A stretch of 64,000 nucleotides of DNA from Thioalkalivibrio thiocyanodenitrificans ARhD 1 (GCF_000378965.1 NZ_KB900536.1:65001-129000), one strand, 5' to 3'. Positions 37,647-46,878 are shown, counted from the stretch's first letter. The notes: generated by a model not told the origin, from the sequence alone. Made by a program: numbers and translations.

Positions 37647-37887
37647 TGTCTTCCCCCAGGGTGATGACCCGATAAGTATAGTGGAGAATAAGCGGCCTTC
37701 TCCCCTCGATTCAACGGGTCATGGGCCGGCACCCGGGCCGCCGTCGCGCCGATCCGGCCGGATACCGCGCCCCGGCCGGCATCCTCCGCCACGCGGATCG
37801 GGCCCACGCTCCGTGACCGCAAGTCTGCGCGCCTGCCCGCCGAAACCGCCGCTGCGCTAAGATAGGCTCTGCCTTGCAGGACCGATC

Positions 37888-37912
37888 CGGTGCCATCCGG
37901 CGGATGGCACCG
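37888..37912. promoter_or_regulatory. 25-bp palindrome upstream of the glycosyltransferase gene
   Basis: Two perfect 12-bp arms (CGGTGCCATCCG and its complement) are separated by one G, 23 bp before the GTG start at 37936. The absence of a loop argues for a dimeric protein's operator or a cruciform rather than an RNA terminator. The gap from 37647 also contains the start region of the divergent DsrL-like gene. Confidence 0.5.
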
Positions 37913-37935
37913 TTCATCAGCGACCAGGATATCCG

Positions 37936-38967
37936 GTGTCCGTCCAGGTTTCCGTCATCATCCCCGTATACAACACGGGCGCGTTCCTCCGGGAGTGCCT
38001 CGAATCGGTACTGGGGCAGACCCTGGCGCAGATCGAGGTCATCGTCATCAACGACGGCTCCACCGATGACTGCGCGGCCATCCTGGACGAATACGCCCGG
38101 GCCGACCCACGGGTCACCGTGGTACACAACGCACGGAACCGGGGCGTCTCGGCCGCGAGAAACCGCGGGATCGACCTCGCCACCGGGGCCTATATCGGCT
38201 TCGTGGATTCCGATGATGTCGTTGCACCGGAGATGTATCAGGTGCTGCTGACAACGGCCCTCGACCAGGGTGCCGATATGGTCAAGTGCGAGTACCGCAT
38301 GAAACGGGGCCGGAGGCGCTCTGCAGGCTCCGCCTTGCCGACGGGGCGGGTCCGGATTCTGCCGGGTGGCGTCCAGGCGGTGCAGGCGTATCTGAACAAC
38401 GGGATCGACACCATCTGCTGCGACGGCCTGTACGCCCGCGAATTGTTCGATGGAATCCGCTTTGTCGAGGGACGAAGGCACGAGGACACCCAGATCATCC
38501 CCCGGCTGCTGCTCCGGGCGGAGACAGTCGCCCTGGTGTCCGGCACCTTCTACTTCGTGACGCGACAGCCGGGCAGTTTCATGTCCTCGTTCACGGAATC
38601 CAGATTCGATGAGATCTGGGCCCGCCGGGAACTGCACCGGATCCTCTCGGGCACGGAGGCGTATCACCGTCTCCGGCATCGGATCGACGAGCAGATCGCA
38701 TCCAGCATTATCCGCACCCTGTCGGCCGCCTATGAAAGCCGCACGTTTCCGAACCTGACCACCATGTGCCGCACGCTGGAGCGTTATATCACGCGGGATG
38801 AAATCCGGGCGCTGGCCAAGAACCGTCGCATCCGGTTCACACACAGGATACTGCTCCATGGATTCCTGGCCACACCCGCGACGGTGATTCTCTATGGCCC
38901 CTTGCTTCGAATCTGGAGGCGTGCCCGCAAACGGTTGCCCGCGCGTCCCGCGGCAAAGGGCCGGTGA
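37936..38967 (+). CDS. family 2 glycosyltransferase
   Basis: A 343-residue GT-A glycosyltransferase. The nucleotide-sugar site is visible in VSVIIPVYNTGAFLRECLESVLGQTL, VIVINDGSTDDC and the DXD motif FVDSDDV (about residues 94-100). There is no N-terminal membrane helix; a C-terminal hydrophobic/basic segment (FLATPATVILYGPLLRIWRRARKR) may associate with the membrane. It starts at GTG with AGGA upstream. It is convergent with the dioxygenase operon, which contains another family 2 enzyme, so both may modify the same surface glycan. No acceptor can be named. Confidence 0.85.
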   Translation: MSVQVSVIIPVYNTGAFLRECLESVLGQTLAQIEVIVINDGSTDDCAAILDEYARADPRVTVVHNARNRGVSAARNRGIDLATGAYIGFVDSDDVVAPEMYQVLLTTALDQGADMVKCEYRMKRGRRRSAGSALPTGRVRILPGGVQAVQAYLNNGIDTICCDGLYARELFDGIRFVEGRRHEDTQIIPRLLLRAETVALVSGTFYFVTRQPGSFMSSFTESRFDEIWARRELHRILSGTEAYHRLRHRIDEQIASSIIRTLSAAYESRTFPNLTTMCRTLERYITRDEIRALAKNRRIRFTHRILLHGFLATPATVILYGPLLRIWRRARKRLPARPAAKGR

Positions 38968-39038
38968 CGGGGGCATTCCGGGCTGGAGTCCGTTATTTCC
39001 TGCTGCAATAGCGCGTGACCGGCATGCCGTGATCGACT

Positions 39039-39974
39039 TCAGTTCACGCGTGGTTCTTCCAATCCATCGCCACGCCGGGGCCAAAGGACGATGCGCCGGA
39101 GCCGGCGCACCCTGGCGTGTACACCGGGCTCCCGGCGGTGCAGCAAGGTCCGATTGTCGAACATGACCACGTCACCCGGCTGCCATTCATGGTGCAATAC
39201 AGGCGCCGCCTCGACGATCATTCTCTCGAGTTCCACCAATGCACGCGGCCCGATGCTATCGGCCATCCCCTGAATGGTCCAGGCATGGTCGCCCAGACGG
39301 ATGAAACGATCGCCGGACCCGGGATCGACCTGAACCACCGGGACGGCAATGCCGGGCCATGGCGGAATCGGAGGCAGACGTACCTGCATGCCCCGGCGGG
39401 TGAACTGCATCGCCAGTCGCACATGCTGCGTCAGTGCCCGCACGCGCCGTGCCAGCACCCGCGCCCATCCGGGCTGCCTCGACATCGGGGCACCATGCCG
39501 GACCCACCGGGACATCTCGACATGATGCACGGCCTTCCACCCGTCGATCCGGGTTCGCGTCCCCTCATCGAGCGCCGCATATGCCCCACGCATGTCGGCG
39601 AACTGGGTCTCGGCACAGCCACGCTCGACCGCCTCGGCCGCGAGCATCGTCACGGGCGGGTCCACGTCGGCCCACGACAGATCCGCGTGCCACTGTTCGT
39701 TGAAGAACACCCGTCGAGGAGCGGCAGCGTCACCGCCCGCGTCCGTCTCGTATCGCACCTCCGGTCTGCGCGGCACTGCCCGGGATCGCTCCGCCAGGAG
39801 CGGCCCGAAAAATGCGGCGACCCGGAGCTGCTCGCTCGGGTTGATCGTCTGCCCGCGCATCACGACCACACCGTGTAGAGCAATCGCCGTCACGATGGCG
39901 TCAACATCCGGACCGGGCCCGGAGAGCGCGGCAAGATCGATGCCGTGCAATTCGACTCCGAACGGATCCCTCAA
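39039..39974 (-). CDS. TauD/TfdA-like Fe(II)/2-oxoglutarate dioxygenase
   Basis: A 311-residue jelly-roll dioxygenase. The iron triad is H96-x-D98 (FNEQWHADLSW) and distal H279 (FDNRTLLHRREP); basic residues for 2-oxoglutarate follow (RVRRLRRIVLW). HGVVVMRGQ is the usual TauD opening. The apparent start is TTG at 39974, overlapping the stop of the upstream phosphatase-superfamily gene; the reading frame continues upstream, so the true start is uncertain. It is the last gene of a tightly overlapping three-gene operon. Its substrate is unknown and could be a modified sugar, lipid or amino acid. Confidence 0.82.
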   Translation of the reverse strand: MRDPFGVELHGIDLAALSGPGPDVDAIVTAIALHGVVVMRGQTINPSEQLRVAAFFGPLLAERSRAVPRRPEVRYETDAGGDAAAPRRVFFNEQWHADLSWADVDPPVTMLAAEAVERGCAETQFADMRGAYAALDEGTRTRIDGWKAVHHVEMSRWVRHGAPMSRQPGWARVLARRVRALTQHVRLAMQFTRRGMQVRLPPIPPWPGIAVPVVQVDPGSGDRFIRLGDHAWTIQGMADSIGPRALVELERMIVEAAPVLHHEWQPGDVVMFDNRTLLHRREPGVHARVRRLRRIVLWPRRGDGLEEPRVN

Positions 39975-41560
39975 CGTCGCGACCCCGGCCGGATCGGTGT
40001 GCCGGCCAAACCCCCGGGGATGCGCTCCCCGAGCAACTCGAAGATCGTCGGCACGATATCAAAAGCACTGCGGCGCTCCCGGTCCCTGGCCAGACCCGGC
40101 CAGTCGATGTAGGCGAAACCCCGCTCGCCGGTGTGCCCTCCTGTGCGCCGGAACGGATACGGCCCGATGCGCCCGCCGACCGGGTGTTCGAATCCCAGCG
40201 GCGTCCCGCGCCACTCGATGTAGATATCCGCCTCCGAGGGGCCGCGCTCCAGGGGTGCGGATTCGGGATACCAGATCTCGTCCACGACCGGTTCGCCCGT
40301 GTGCAGGCAGCGCGTGTCATGCAAGGCGGCGACAAGTTCATCACGGGCCGCGTCGAACCTTGCAACGGGCACCACCCCCCGTTTTTCCCGCCCGGCCAGG
40401 TTGATTCGGATCTGCCCGTCGTAGAACGACGGGAAGGCGAAGGCAGGCATGCGAGGCCAGTACGGCTGATAGCGCGCCGAAGGCATCCAGTCAACGGTGC
40501 CGGACCCGCCGTTCCCGTATCCCGTCCATCGGGACAGCCTCAACCGTCTCCAGGCGCGCGACAGGCGGCGGCGCAAGGCCTGGTAAGCCGGAGAGGGCAC
40601 GAGTCCCTGCATCACCTTGAACCAGTCCTCATGCGGTTCCATGAGGGGCACGCCGCCGGGCAACGTCTGTCGCCACGCCGGGGGGCCTGCATGGGAACGC
40701 CCGAAGGCCAGCCTGAACATCAATTCCGGGAGCAGAACCATCGAGGGGATATCAGCCTGGTTGGTACCCATGCCATGCATGGCGAACACGACGATCCCGG
40801 CATCGGGCGCTACTTCCCGCAACGTCCCGCACATGGCATCGATCTCGCGATAGATCCCGCGCAGCGCCTCCCCGGCGGGATGCGCCGACGGTATGCCGTG
40901 GAGCGGGTGTGCGGGGTCGACACCGTGCCAGAACTGCTCGATGGCGGAATGCGCTTCGCTGACCGTCACCAGCGCCACGTCCCAGTCGGTCAGACGTTCA
41001 CCCAGCAGCCAGGCGGCCACCCTCGACCGCTGGCGCACGCCTTCGATCAGGTCGGCCCCCGCCTCCGCAGTCCTGTCGGCGGAGGGCCAGGTGAACCCGT
41101 AGATCCAGCGCCGGGCGACATACCGCCCGAAGCGCGCCAGGATCTCTCCGTCCAGCCCGGCGGGACTCGCCTGTGCGGACACCCCCGGATCATGCGCGCC
41201 CCAGTTCGTCACGCCCCGCGCGCCGCTGCGTGCCAGATCAAAATAGGGGGCATCAAAGACCACCATGCGGTCTGCGAGGTCGGCAAACACCGGTTGGGCG
41301 CTGGTGACGGCCTGCCGGACCGTATAGCGTTCGGGATCGAATGTCAGGGCAGACCAGCGGCCGCCATCTCCCGGGCCCCGCCCGCTGGCCACCTGTTCCC
41401 AGGCGAGTCCCGTCGCCTTCGCGCGCCCGTGGTCGAGATCGAACACCGACGCGGTCTCCGCCAGCCGGGCCATATGCGGCATGTCGCCGGACGCCATCAT
41501 TGCTTCCGCGAGCGAGATCTCGAAACCATCCAGGCCGAGAACGATCAGGCGGCGACTCAC
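39971..41560 (-). CDS. alkaline-phosphatase-superfamily phosphodiesterase-like protein
   Basis: A 529-residue protein of the type I phosphodiesterase/nucleotide pyrophosphatase group. The metal-site aspartate lies in LIVLGLDGFE, the TGLAWEQVASGRGP segment sits where the nucleophile threonine occurs, and HGMG (VVFAMHGMGTN) and a late HTGERGF provide histidines. No signal peptide is present, so it may act on nucleotide-linked or lipid-linked sugars in the cytoplasm. It starts at GTG, overlapping the upstream glycosyltransferase stop in a GTGA junction, and overlaps the dioxygenase at its own end, showing translational coupling. Confidence 0.78.
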   Translation of the reverse strand: MSRRLIVLGLDGFEISLAEAMMASGDMPHMARLAETASVFDLDHGRAKATGLAWEQVASGRGPGDGGRWSALTFDPERYTVRQAVTSAQPVFADLADRMVVFDAPYFDLARSGARGVTNWGAHDPGVSAQASPAGLDGEILARFGRYVARRWIYGFTWPSADRTAEAGADLIEGVRQRSRVAAWLLGERLTDWDVALVTVSEAHSAIEQFWHGVDPAHPLHGIPSAHPAGEALRGIYREIDAMCGTLREVAPDAGIVVFAMHGMGTNQADIPSMVLLPELMFRLAFGRSHAGPPAWRQTLPGGVPLMEPHEDWFKVMQGLVPSPAYQALRRRLSRAWRRLRLSRWTGYGNGGSGTVDWMPSARYQPYWPRMPAFAFPSFYDGQIRINLAGREKRGVVPVARFDAARDELVAALHDTRCLHTGEPVVDEIWYPESAPLERGPSEADIYIEWRGTPLGFEHPVGGRIGPYPFRRTGGHTGERGFAYIDWPGLARDRERRSAFDIVPTIFELLGERIPGGLAGTPIRPGSRR

Positions 41561-42588
41561 GGACGGCCTCCCTTTTCCGGTGTTGAGGACACGTCTGCAG
41601 CGGAAGCCGCACGCGGTGACACCTCAGGCGCCCTATCGTTATTCATGCGTCCCATGACGCAGCCGGCCTCGAAGGCGGCCCGTCTGAGCGCGCGCACCCA
41701 GAACGCCGGACGCGCCGCCAGCGTTCCGACCATCAACGCACCGGCAAAGAACATCATGCGGATCAGCCCCAGAACCACAGGGAAGGTCTGGCTGCCGCCT
41801 GCCGCACGCACCGCACAGCCCACCCGATACCCGTGGCCCGCGTAATGACGGACCAGGTGCCGGCGCGTGCGGCGCTCGCCGGAAATGACGTGCTGCACAC
41901 GGGCATCGGCGATCCATTGCCCCCGGCCGCCTGCCGCCAGGATGCGGTTCAGCAGCGCCGTCTCCTCTCCTCCGATCAGGAGGAACCCCGGACGGCGCCC
42001 GAGACCGGGATCGTACGCAAAGCGGCGCTGCCAGTCCGAACGCACGGCATAATTGGCACCGTAGGGCAGATAGCGGACATGGACCGGCGCGTCACATGGA
42101 ACATGCCGGACAGCGAACACATCGGTGAAAAGGCGCCAAGTCTGATGGAACCACGGCGGTATCTCGCCTTCGAACAACGGCTCGATCGGCCCGCCGAAGA
42201 ATGCCGCACCAGGGTGCGCAGCCAGTGCCCGCGCATACGCCTCGAACCACGACCGGCCAACGACCACGTCATCGTCGATCCACGCGATCACGCGGCCACT
42301 GCACGCACCGATCGCGGCATTACGGGCATGGGAGATGCCAGGACAGGGTTCGTCCAGAAACCGGACAGGCAACTGCCGCGCATGCCGCCTCACGACGGCC
42401 TCGGACCTGTCGGTGCATGCATTCAGGACCACCAGGATCTCGTAGGACAGGCCCGGCGGCTTGTCGGCTCCGCCCAGCGAAGCAAGCGCACGGTCCAGCA
42501 ACCCTGCGCGATTGCGTGTCACGATCGCGACGGTCAGATCGCAGGAACTTCCGATCCCGCCGCCCCCGTACCCCTGCCCCACCGGCAT
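41557..42588 (-). CDS. family 2 glycosyltransferase (first gene of the operon)
   Basis: A 343-residue GT-A enzyme: LTVAIVTRNRAGLLDRALASL, then the metal-binding IDDDVVVG (about residues 108-115) and GPIEPLFEG typical of cell-wall glycosyltransferases. A C-terminal hydrophobic pair (VVLGLIRMMFFAGALMVGTLAA) suggests membrane association. It heads the operon with the phosphatase-superfamily and dioxygenase genes. The ribosome-binding site is weak. The donor and acceptor sugars are unknown. Confidence 0.85.
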   Translation of the reverse strand: MPVGQGYGGGGIGSSCDLTVAIVTRNRAGLLDRALASLGGADKPPGLSYEILVVLNACTDRSEAVVRRHARQLPVRFLDEPCPGISHARNAAIGACSGRVIAWIDDDVVVGRSWFEAYARALAAHPGAAFFGGPIEPLFEGEIPPWFHQTWRLFTDVFAVRHVPCDAPVHVRYLPYGANYAVRSDWQRRFAYDPGLGRRPGFLLIGGEETALLNRILAAGGRGQWIADARVQHVISGERRTRRHLVRHYAGHGYRVGCAVRAAGGSQTFPVVLGLIRMMFFAGALMVGTLAARPAFWVRALRRAAFEAGCVMGRMNNDRAPEVSPRAASAADVSSTPEKGGRP

Positions 42589-42721
42589 CAGGACACACTG
42601 CCCGCTGCGGCAGGTTCAGGAGACCGCCGGCACATGGCAGCCGGCACAGCGTTGGCACCGTCACTGCCAGCCGCCTGTCGTGGTCGGATCATGACTTACC
42701 CCCGCCTTTCACATGGATCCG

Positions 42722-42753
42722 CCCGGCAGCCCGGCAGCCCGGCAGCCCGGCGG
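42722..42753. repeat. 8-bp tandem repeat (CCCGGCAG x3 plus one variant)
   Basis: Three exact CCCGGCAG units and one CCCGGCGG lie in the gap between the glycosyltransferase operon start and the peptidase end. It is short enough to be a slippage product, and no function is apparent. Confidence 0.7.
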
Positions 42754-42881
42754 GCATGCAGGAAGCATAAGCGCCCTGCGCCCTCATGTTCAACGGACAA
42801 CACGCGATCGCCCGCGCCTGCCAGCCGGATGGCGGGGCCCTCCTCGCTGTGATGGATCAGATGGGGATCGGCGTGAGGGTA

Positions 42882-45800
42882 CTACCCGTCGGCATCGAGG
42901 CGTTCCAGAAGATCCTCCACGGCGCGATCGAGTTGCCGGTCCCTGCCGGCCACTTCGTCCTCGGGTGTCTGTGTCACCAGGACATCGGGCACGGCGCCAT
43001 GGTGTTCCATGTCCGTGCCATCGGGGAGGTACCAGCCGCGGAAGGGACGGCGGACCGTGGCGCCGTCGATCAGGGTATGGCTGCCGGCGGAGATGCCCCC
43101 GCCGTATGTTCGCTGGCCCACGAGCGTACCGCGACCGAGCGTGCGGAACGCGTGTGCCAGTATCTCGGCATTGGAATAGCTCTTCTCGTTGGCCAGCATG
43201 TTGATCGGCAGGGTGTAGCGCGGGGCGTCCAGCCTTCCCTGGGGGTAATGACCGGTCCGGGACGGATCGGCGCCTGCCGGGACCGTATAGGCGTGATCGG
43301 GCGCCATGATGGATGTCAGGATTCGGTCCGTCGTGCTCCCGCCGCCGTTGTTGCGGACATCGATAATGAGACCGTCCTTGCCCTCGGCAGCCGCGTAAAG
43401 GTCACCCTGGAACCCTTCCAGGGAGGTCTGGTTCATCGCCTGAATATGGAGATACCCGAGCCTGCCGCCGGACAACTCCCGCACCCTGTCCCGGCTCTCC
43501 TCGAGAAACGCATCGTAATTGAGCCGGGCAAGTTCGGTGAAATCCACAGGGGTGATCAGCGTCTGGTACTCGTGCCGGCCCTCTCCCACGGGACGTTCCA
43601 GGGTGACGACGAGTTCCTGACCCACACGGCCTCGAAGCGCCCTGGCCAGGGGGTCATGGGCATCGAAGCCCCGCAGGTCGATCCGGGTGATGATGTCCCC
43701 CGGCCAGAGCCGCAGGGGGCCGCTGGCGGTGGGGCCACCCGGAACGATGTGCTCGATCCTGAACCCGGTCCGGCCGTCCTCCAGTGTAACGGGCTCGTAA
43801 CGGATGCCGAGCCGTCCTGAAGGCTCCCGCAGGGCCGACACCGGACCGGGGTTGGAGACACCCGTGTGTGATGCCGCCAGCTCGCCCATCAGACGGTTGG
43901 CGATATCGCTGAATTCACTGGCCGTGCGCGCGTGCCCGATCAGTGCTTCGTAATCCGCCACGACGGCTGGCCAGTCCAGACCCTTCATGTCAGGCCGGTA
44001 GAAGCTCTCTCCGACCACGCGTGCCGCCTCCCGGAACTTCTGCAGCGACTGCTCCCGCAGATCGATGCGGACGCGGTCCGAAATATCCAGGTGCTGATGC
44101 ACCGGATTGCCGGTCAGGTTCACCATGCCCACCCGCCCGTTGTTGAGGTAGATCAGCCGATCACCGGTGACGTTGAGATGCTGCACATCGACAGCCGGTC
44201 CAAGGCGCTGTCGGCCACTGCCATCCCAGTTCATGACCACGAGTCCCTCCCCCCGGGAGACGAACACGTAGCGGTCCCCGCCGGGCGTCATCTCGTTCGC
44301 GAACTGGTGGCCCGGATGGGCGGTCACACGCTTGACGCGGCGCCAGGCGCCATCGAGGTCCAGCTCCCGTTCGTCTGCCGCCGCTTCGGTCCGCTCCTCC
44401 GGCGCCTTCGCCGGAACAGGCTCCCGTGCCCCCGCCGCCCGTCGGGCGTCGCGGTAATAGGTCGTCCGTTCCCGGGCCGTGTAGGTTTCCGGTTCGGGGT
44501 CCAGATAGACCCGGTACAAATCGAAACTGTCCCCGGAGCGATTGGAGATAAAGCTCAGCTTGCGTCCATCCGCCGACCAGCGCGGATTCAGATCATTGCG
44601 TGGATGGCGCGTGAGGTTCACCGGCTCCCGCGATCCATCGGCGGGAACGATGAAAAGGTTCGCGCTGAAGTTGAGATCGTTCTGCGCGTAGGCGATGTAC
44701 CGACTGTCCGGTGACCACCGCCACTGGATGGTGCTGTCCCAGCCCTCCACCAGCGTGTGCTCGTCACCGCGATCCAAATCCATCACCACCAGATCCCCAC
44801 GGCCGCGGCGAAACGCGATGGACCGGCCGTCGGGAGACGGCATGACGCCGCGATCGTTGTACGCCGTCTGGACCACCGGCCACACGGTGAACTGTACTGC
44901 ATCATGCCAACGGGCGGGATCCATATACAGCGGAAGGTCCTCGGCGGCAGCCGACTCCAGTTCCGCTTCAGGGATGCTCTCCGGGAGTGTCGGGATTTCC
45001 TGTACGGACGCCGGAGGCGTCGCCGGTTCGTCGGGTTCCGGCTGAGCCAGCGGATCGACGGGTATGCCGGGGTCCACCGGGGCGAACGGATCGTCCGGAT
45101 CCTCGCTGCGGAGGTCCGGTTCCGATTCCGGAGGTGGATCCGGATCGGCCGGTTCCGGCATCCCGGCAGGTACGTCAGCGGCCGTTTCCGATGGCCTCGG
45201 CCGGTCGCCGGGCGGCTGCGGATTGTAGGCACTGCGGATCTCGCCGCGCGTCAGCGCGACGCGGGCTTCGTATATGGATTCGGTGCCATCGGAATCGTTG
45301 GTGAAGTACAGGCGCAGGCCGTCCGGCGACCAGGACAGGTCCCGGTGGCGGGCATGCGTATCCGGCGTCACCGCCCGGGTAACGCTGTGTTCGTCCGTGT
45401 GGCGTATGTAGACGCGTCCGTAGGCAATATAGGCCATCGTCTTGCCGTCCGGGCTCAATGCCGCCTCGGTCACATCCCGGCCGACCCGGTGCAACCGGTA
45501 GTTGTCGTGGCCATCATCACCCGCACGCACGTCGACGGGCCGGGGTTGCGGGTCGGGGATGGTGAGGTCCAGCGTGTAGAGGGTGTCCCAGACATGAAGC
45601 ACGGCGGTTGTCCCGTCCCGTGACACGTCGAAATGCTGCACGTCGCGGCCGTCGAAGTCCGTCAGGCGGACAAACCTGCGCCCCTCACCGTCCAGATCGA
45701 CGCGGTAGAGGTTGACGGTGTCCAGCTCGCGGTCCGACATGACAATCAGCGTATGCCCGTTGACCCATTGGGCGTTGCCATCGTCACCATCGCGGGTAGT

Positions 45801-46475
45801 CAGCGCCTCGAAGCGCCTCTCCTCGCGGTCGTAGATCCAGACGTTCATCGCATCCGGGCCGCGGTAATGCCGGCGGCTCCAGCCGTGGTAGTAACCGCCC
45901 CGGGTGAACGCGACAAAACGACCATCGGGGGACAGTCTCGGCGCCGAGCCGAATGCATCGTGCAGCCGGGCCGGCTCGCCGCCCTCGGGCGAGACCGCGT
46001 ACGGGCGTTCACTGCGATAGACATCGGCTTCCAGCAGGGCGGAGAACGTGATGACCGGCTGCCCGTGTTCATCCAGGCCATAGGCCGGGTTGCGGATGTG
46101 GCGGTCGCCGTGGGTGAGCTGGGTCAGACGCGTGGCGTCGCGGTGGATGCGCCAGAGGTTCAGGTAGCCGTCACGCATGGAGGTGAAGGTGATCCAGTCA
46201 CCGTCGGGGCTCCAGCCGGAGTAAAGGTCATCCAGCGGATGACGGGTGAGACGTGTCGCCTCCCCGCCCCCGGACGCCACGCGCCAAAGGCCACCCCGCC
46301 AGCTGAATACCAGTTCCGAGCCGTCAGGGCTGATCGACGGAAATCGCGGCAGGCCGACCCGTTCCGCTGCCGCCGTGGCAGACGCCAGCAGGATCACGAG
46401 CGATGCGCCAGCCAACGCGAGCATCGCGACCCGTCCACGCTTGTCTGACCGTTCGGTTTGCTCGGATATCATCAT
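42882..46475 (-). CDS. Tricorn-type S41 peptidase, exported
   Basis: A 1197-residue protein. The N-terminal signal (VAMLALAGASLVILLASATAAA) is followed by WD40/TolB-like beta-propeller repeats (FPSISPDGSELVFSWRG, LSPDGKTMAYIAYG, WSPDGLRLYFTND). A Pro/Asp/Glu-rich linker of about 90 residues (bases about 44950-45240) separates a second propeller. The C-terminal half has a C1-like region, a PDZ domain (FRIEHIVPGGPTASGPLRLWPGDII) and the S41 catalytic core with IIDVRNNGGGSTTD and the serine in NEKSYSNAEI. Tricorn proteases trim peptides; bacterial homologues are often periplasmic, as the signal implies. I chose the ATG pair at 46475 rather than the longer frame to 46553. Confidence 0.9.
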   Translation of the reverse strand: MMISEQTERSDKRGRVAMLALAGASLVILLASATAAAERVGLPRFPSISPDGSELVFSWRGGLWRVASGGGEATRLTRHPLDDLYSGWSPDGDWITFTSMRDGYLNLWRIHRDATRLTQLTHGDRHIRNPAYGLDEHGQPVITFSALLEADVYRSERPYAVSPEGGEPARLHDAFGSAPRLSPDGRFVAFTRGGYYHGWSRRHYRGPDAMNVWIYDREERRFEALTTRDGDDGNAQWVNGHTLIVMSDRELDTVNLYRVDLDGEGRRFVRLTDFDGRDVQHFDVSRDGTTAVLHVWDTLYTLDLTIPDPQPRPVDVRAGDDGHDNYRLHRVGRDVTEAALSPDGKTMAYIAYGRVYIRHTDEHSVTRAVTPDTHARHRDLSWSPDGLRLYFTNDSDGTESIYEARVALTRGEIRSAYNPQPPGDRPRPSETAADVPAGMPEPADPDPPPESEPDLRSEDPDDPFAPVDPGIPVDPLAQPEPDEPATPPASVQEIPTLPESIPEAELESAAAEDLPLYMDPARWHDAVQFTVWPVVQTAYNDRGVMPSPDGRSIAFRRGRGDLVVMDLDRGDEHTLVEGWDSTIQWRWSPDSRYIAYAQNDLNFSANLFIVPADGSREPVNLTRHPRNDLNPRWSADGRKLSFISNRSGDSFDLYRVYLDPEPETYTARERTTYYRDARRAAGAREPVPAKAPEERTEAAADERELDLDGAWRRVKRVTAHPGHQFANEMTPGGDRYVFVSRGEGLVVMNWDGSGRQRLGPAVDVQHLNVTGDRLIYLNNGRVGMVNLTGNPVHQHLDISDRVRIDLREQSLQKFREAARVVGESFYRPDMKGLDWPAVVADYEALIGHARTASEFSDIANRLMGELAASHTGVSNPGPVSALREPSGRLGIRYEPVTLEDGRTGFRIEHIVPGGPTASGPLRLWPGDIITRIDLRGFDAHDPLARALRGRVGQELVVTLERPVGEGRHEYQTLITPVDFTELARLNYDAFLEESRDRVRELSGGRLGYLHIQAMNQTSLEGFQGDLYAAAEGKDGLIIDVRNNGGGSTTDRILTSIMAPDHAYTVPAGADPSRTGHYPQGRLDAPRYTLPINMLANEKSYSNAEILAHAFRTLGRGTLVGQRTYGGGISAGSHTLIDGATVRRPFRGWYLPDGTDMEHHGAVPDVLVTQTPEDEVAGRDRQLDRAVEDLLERLDADG

Positions 46476-46557
46476 CCTCGCGCCCTTCAAGTCATACTCA
46501 CCACAGGGGCACGGTATCAAAACCTGCCCGGGCGAAAACAACGAAGGCGGCACAAAT

Positions 46558-46577
46558 CGGGAATCTCCGGATTCCCG
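46558..46577. repeat. 8-bp-arm palindrome upstream of the Tricorn-type gene
   Basis: CGGGAATC and GATTCCCG flank TCCG about 85 bp before the peptidase start. It could be an operator or a terminator remnant; there is no T-run. Confidence 0.35.
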
Positions 46578-46706
46578 GCGCCATTGGCGGAAAGGCGGGA
46601 TGACCGCGGGCTGCGGCGCCGCTACGCGGCAGCGTTCGGGCTACGCTTCGCTGCGCCCGTCGAACCCATCATCTCCATTCTCTCGGGTTCGAATCACGCC
46701 TTCATG

Positions 46707-46761
46707 CATATTCAAATGCAAGGGGCCCCGAAAAACCCGGGGCCCCTTGCATTTGAATATG
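46707..46761. terminator. 24-bp perfect hairpin abutting the tRNA-Ser 3' end
   Basis: The arms 46707-46730 and 46738-46761 are exact complements around a 7-nt loop (AAAAACC). The inner stem is GC-only (GGGGCCCC), the outer part AT-rich. The right arm includes the last two bases of the encoded CCA of the minus-strand tRNA-Ser, so the tRNA precursor must fold into this stem directly after its 3' end. It probably ends the tRNA transcript and sets the 3'-processing site. No U-run follows. Confidence 0.8.
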
Positions 46762-46849
46762 GCGGAGAGGGAGGGATTCGAACCCTCGAACGGGTTGCCC
46801 CGTTGCCGGTTTTCAAGACCGGTGCATTCAACCGCTCTGCCACCTCTCC
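46760..46849 (-). tRNA. tRNA-Ser (anticodon UGA), CCA encoded
   Basis: The minus strand gives a 90-nt class II tRNA. The acceptor stem GGAGAGG pairs with CCTCTCC, followed by discriminator G and an encoded CCA. The anticodon loop CTTGAAA has TGA at 46813-46815 on a five-pair CCGGT/ACCGG stem. A long variable arm (CAACGGGGCAACCCGTTC) and the T arm GGTTCGAATCC complete it. The long variable arm and anticodon identify serine UGA, which reads UCN codons. Confidence 0.97.
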
Positions 46850-46878
46850 AAACTTGGTGCCAATCCCTGGCCAGGTTT

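Noticed and set aside
46685-46695. GGGTTCGAATC tRNA-like fragment near tRNA-Ser, as a possible attachment site
   Set aside because: Eleven bases equal a tRNA T-arm core, but no integrase, no second boundary and no mobile genes lie between it and the tRNA.
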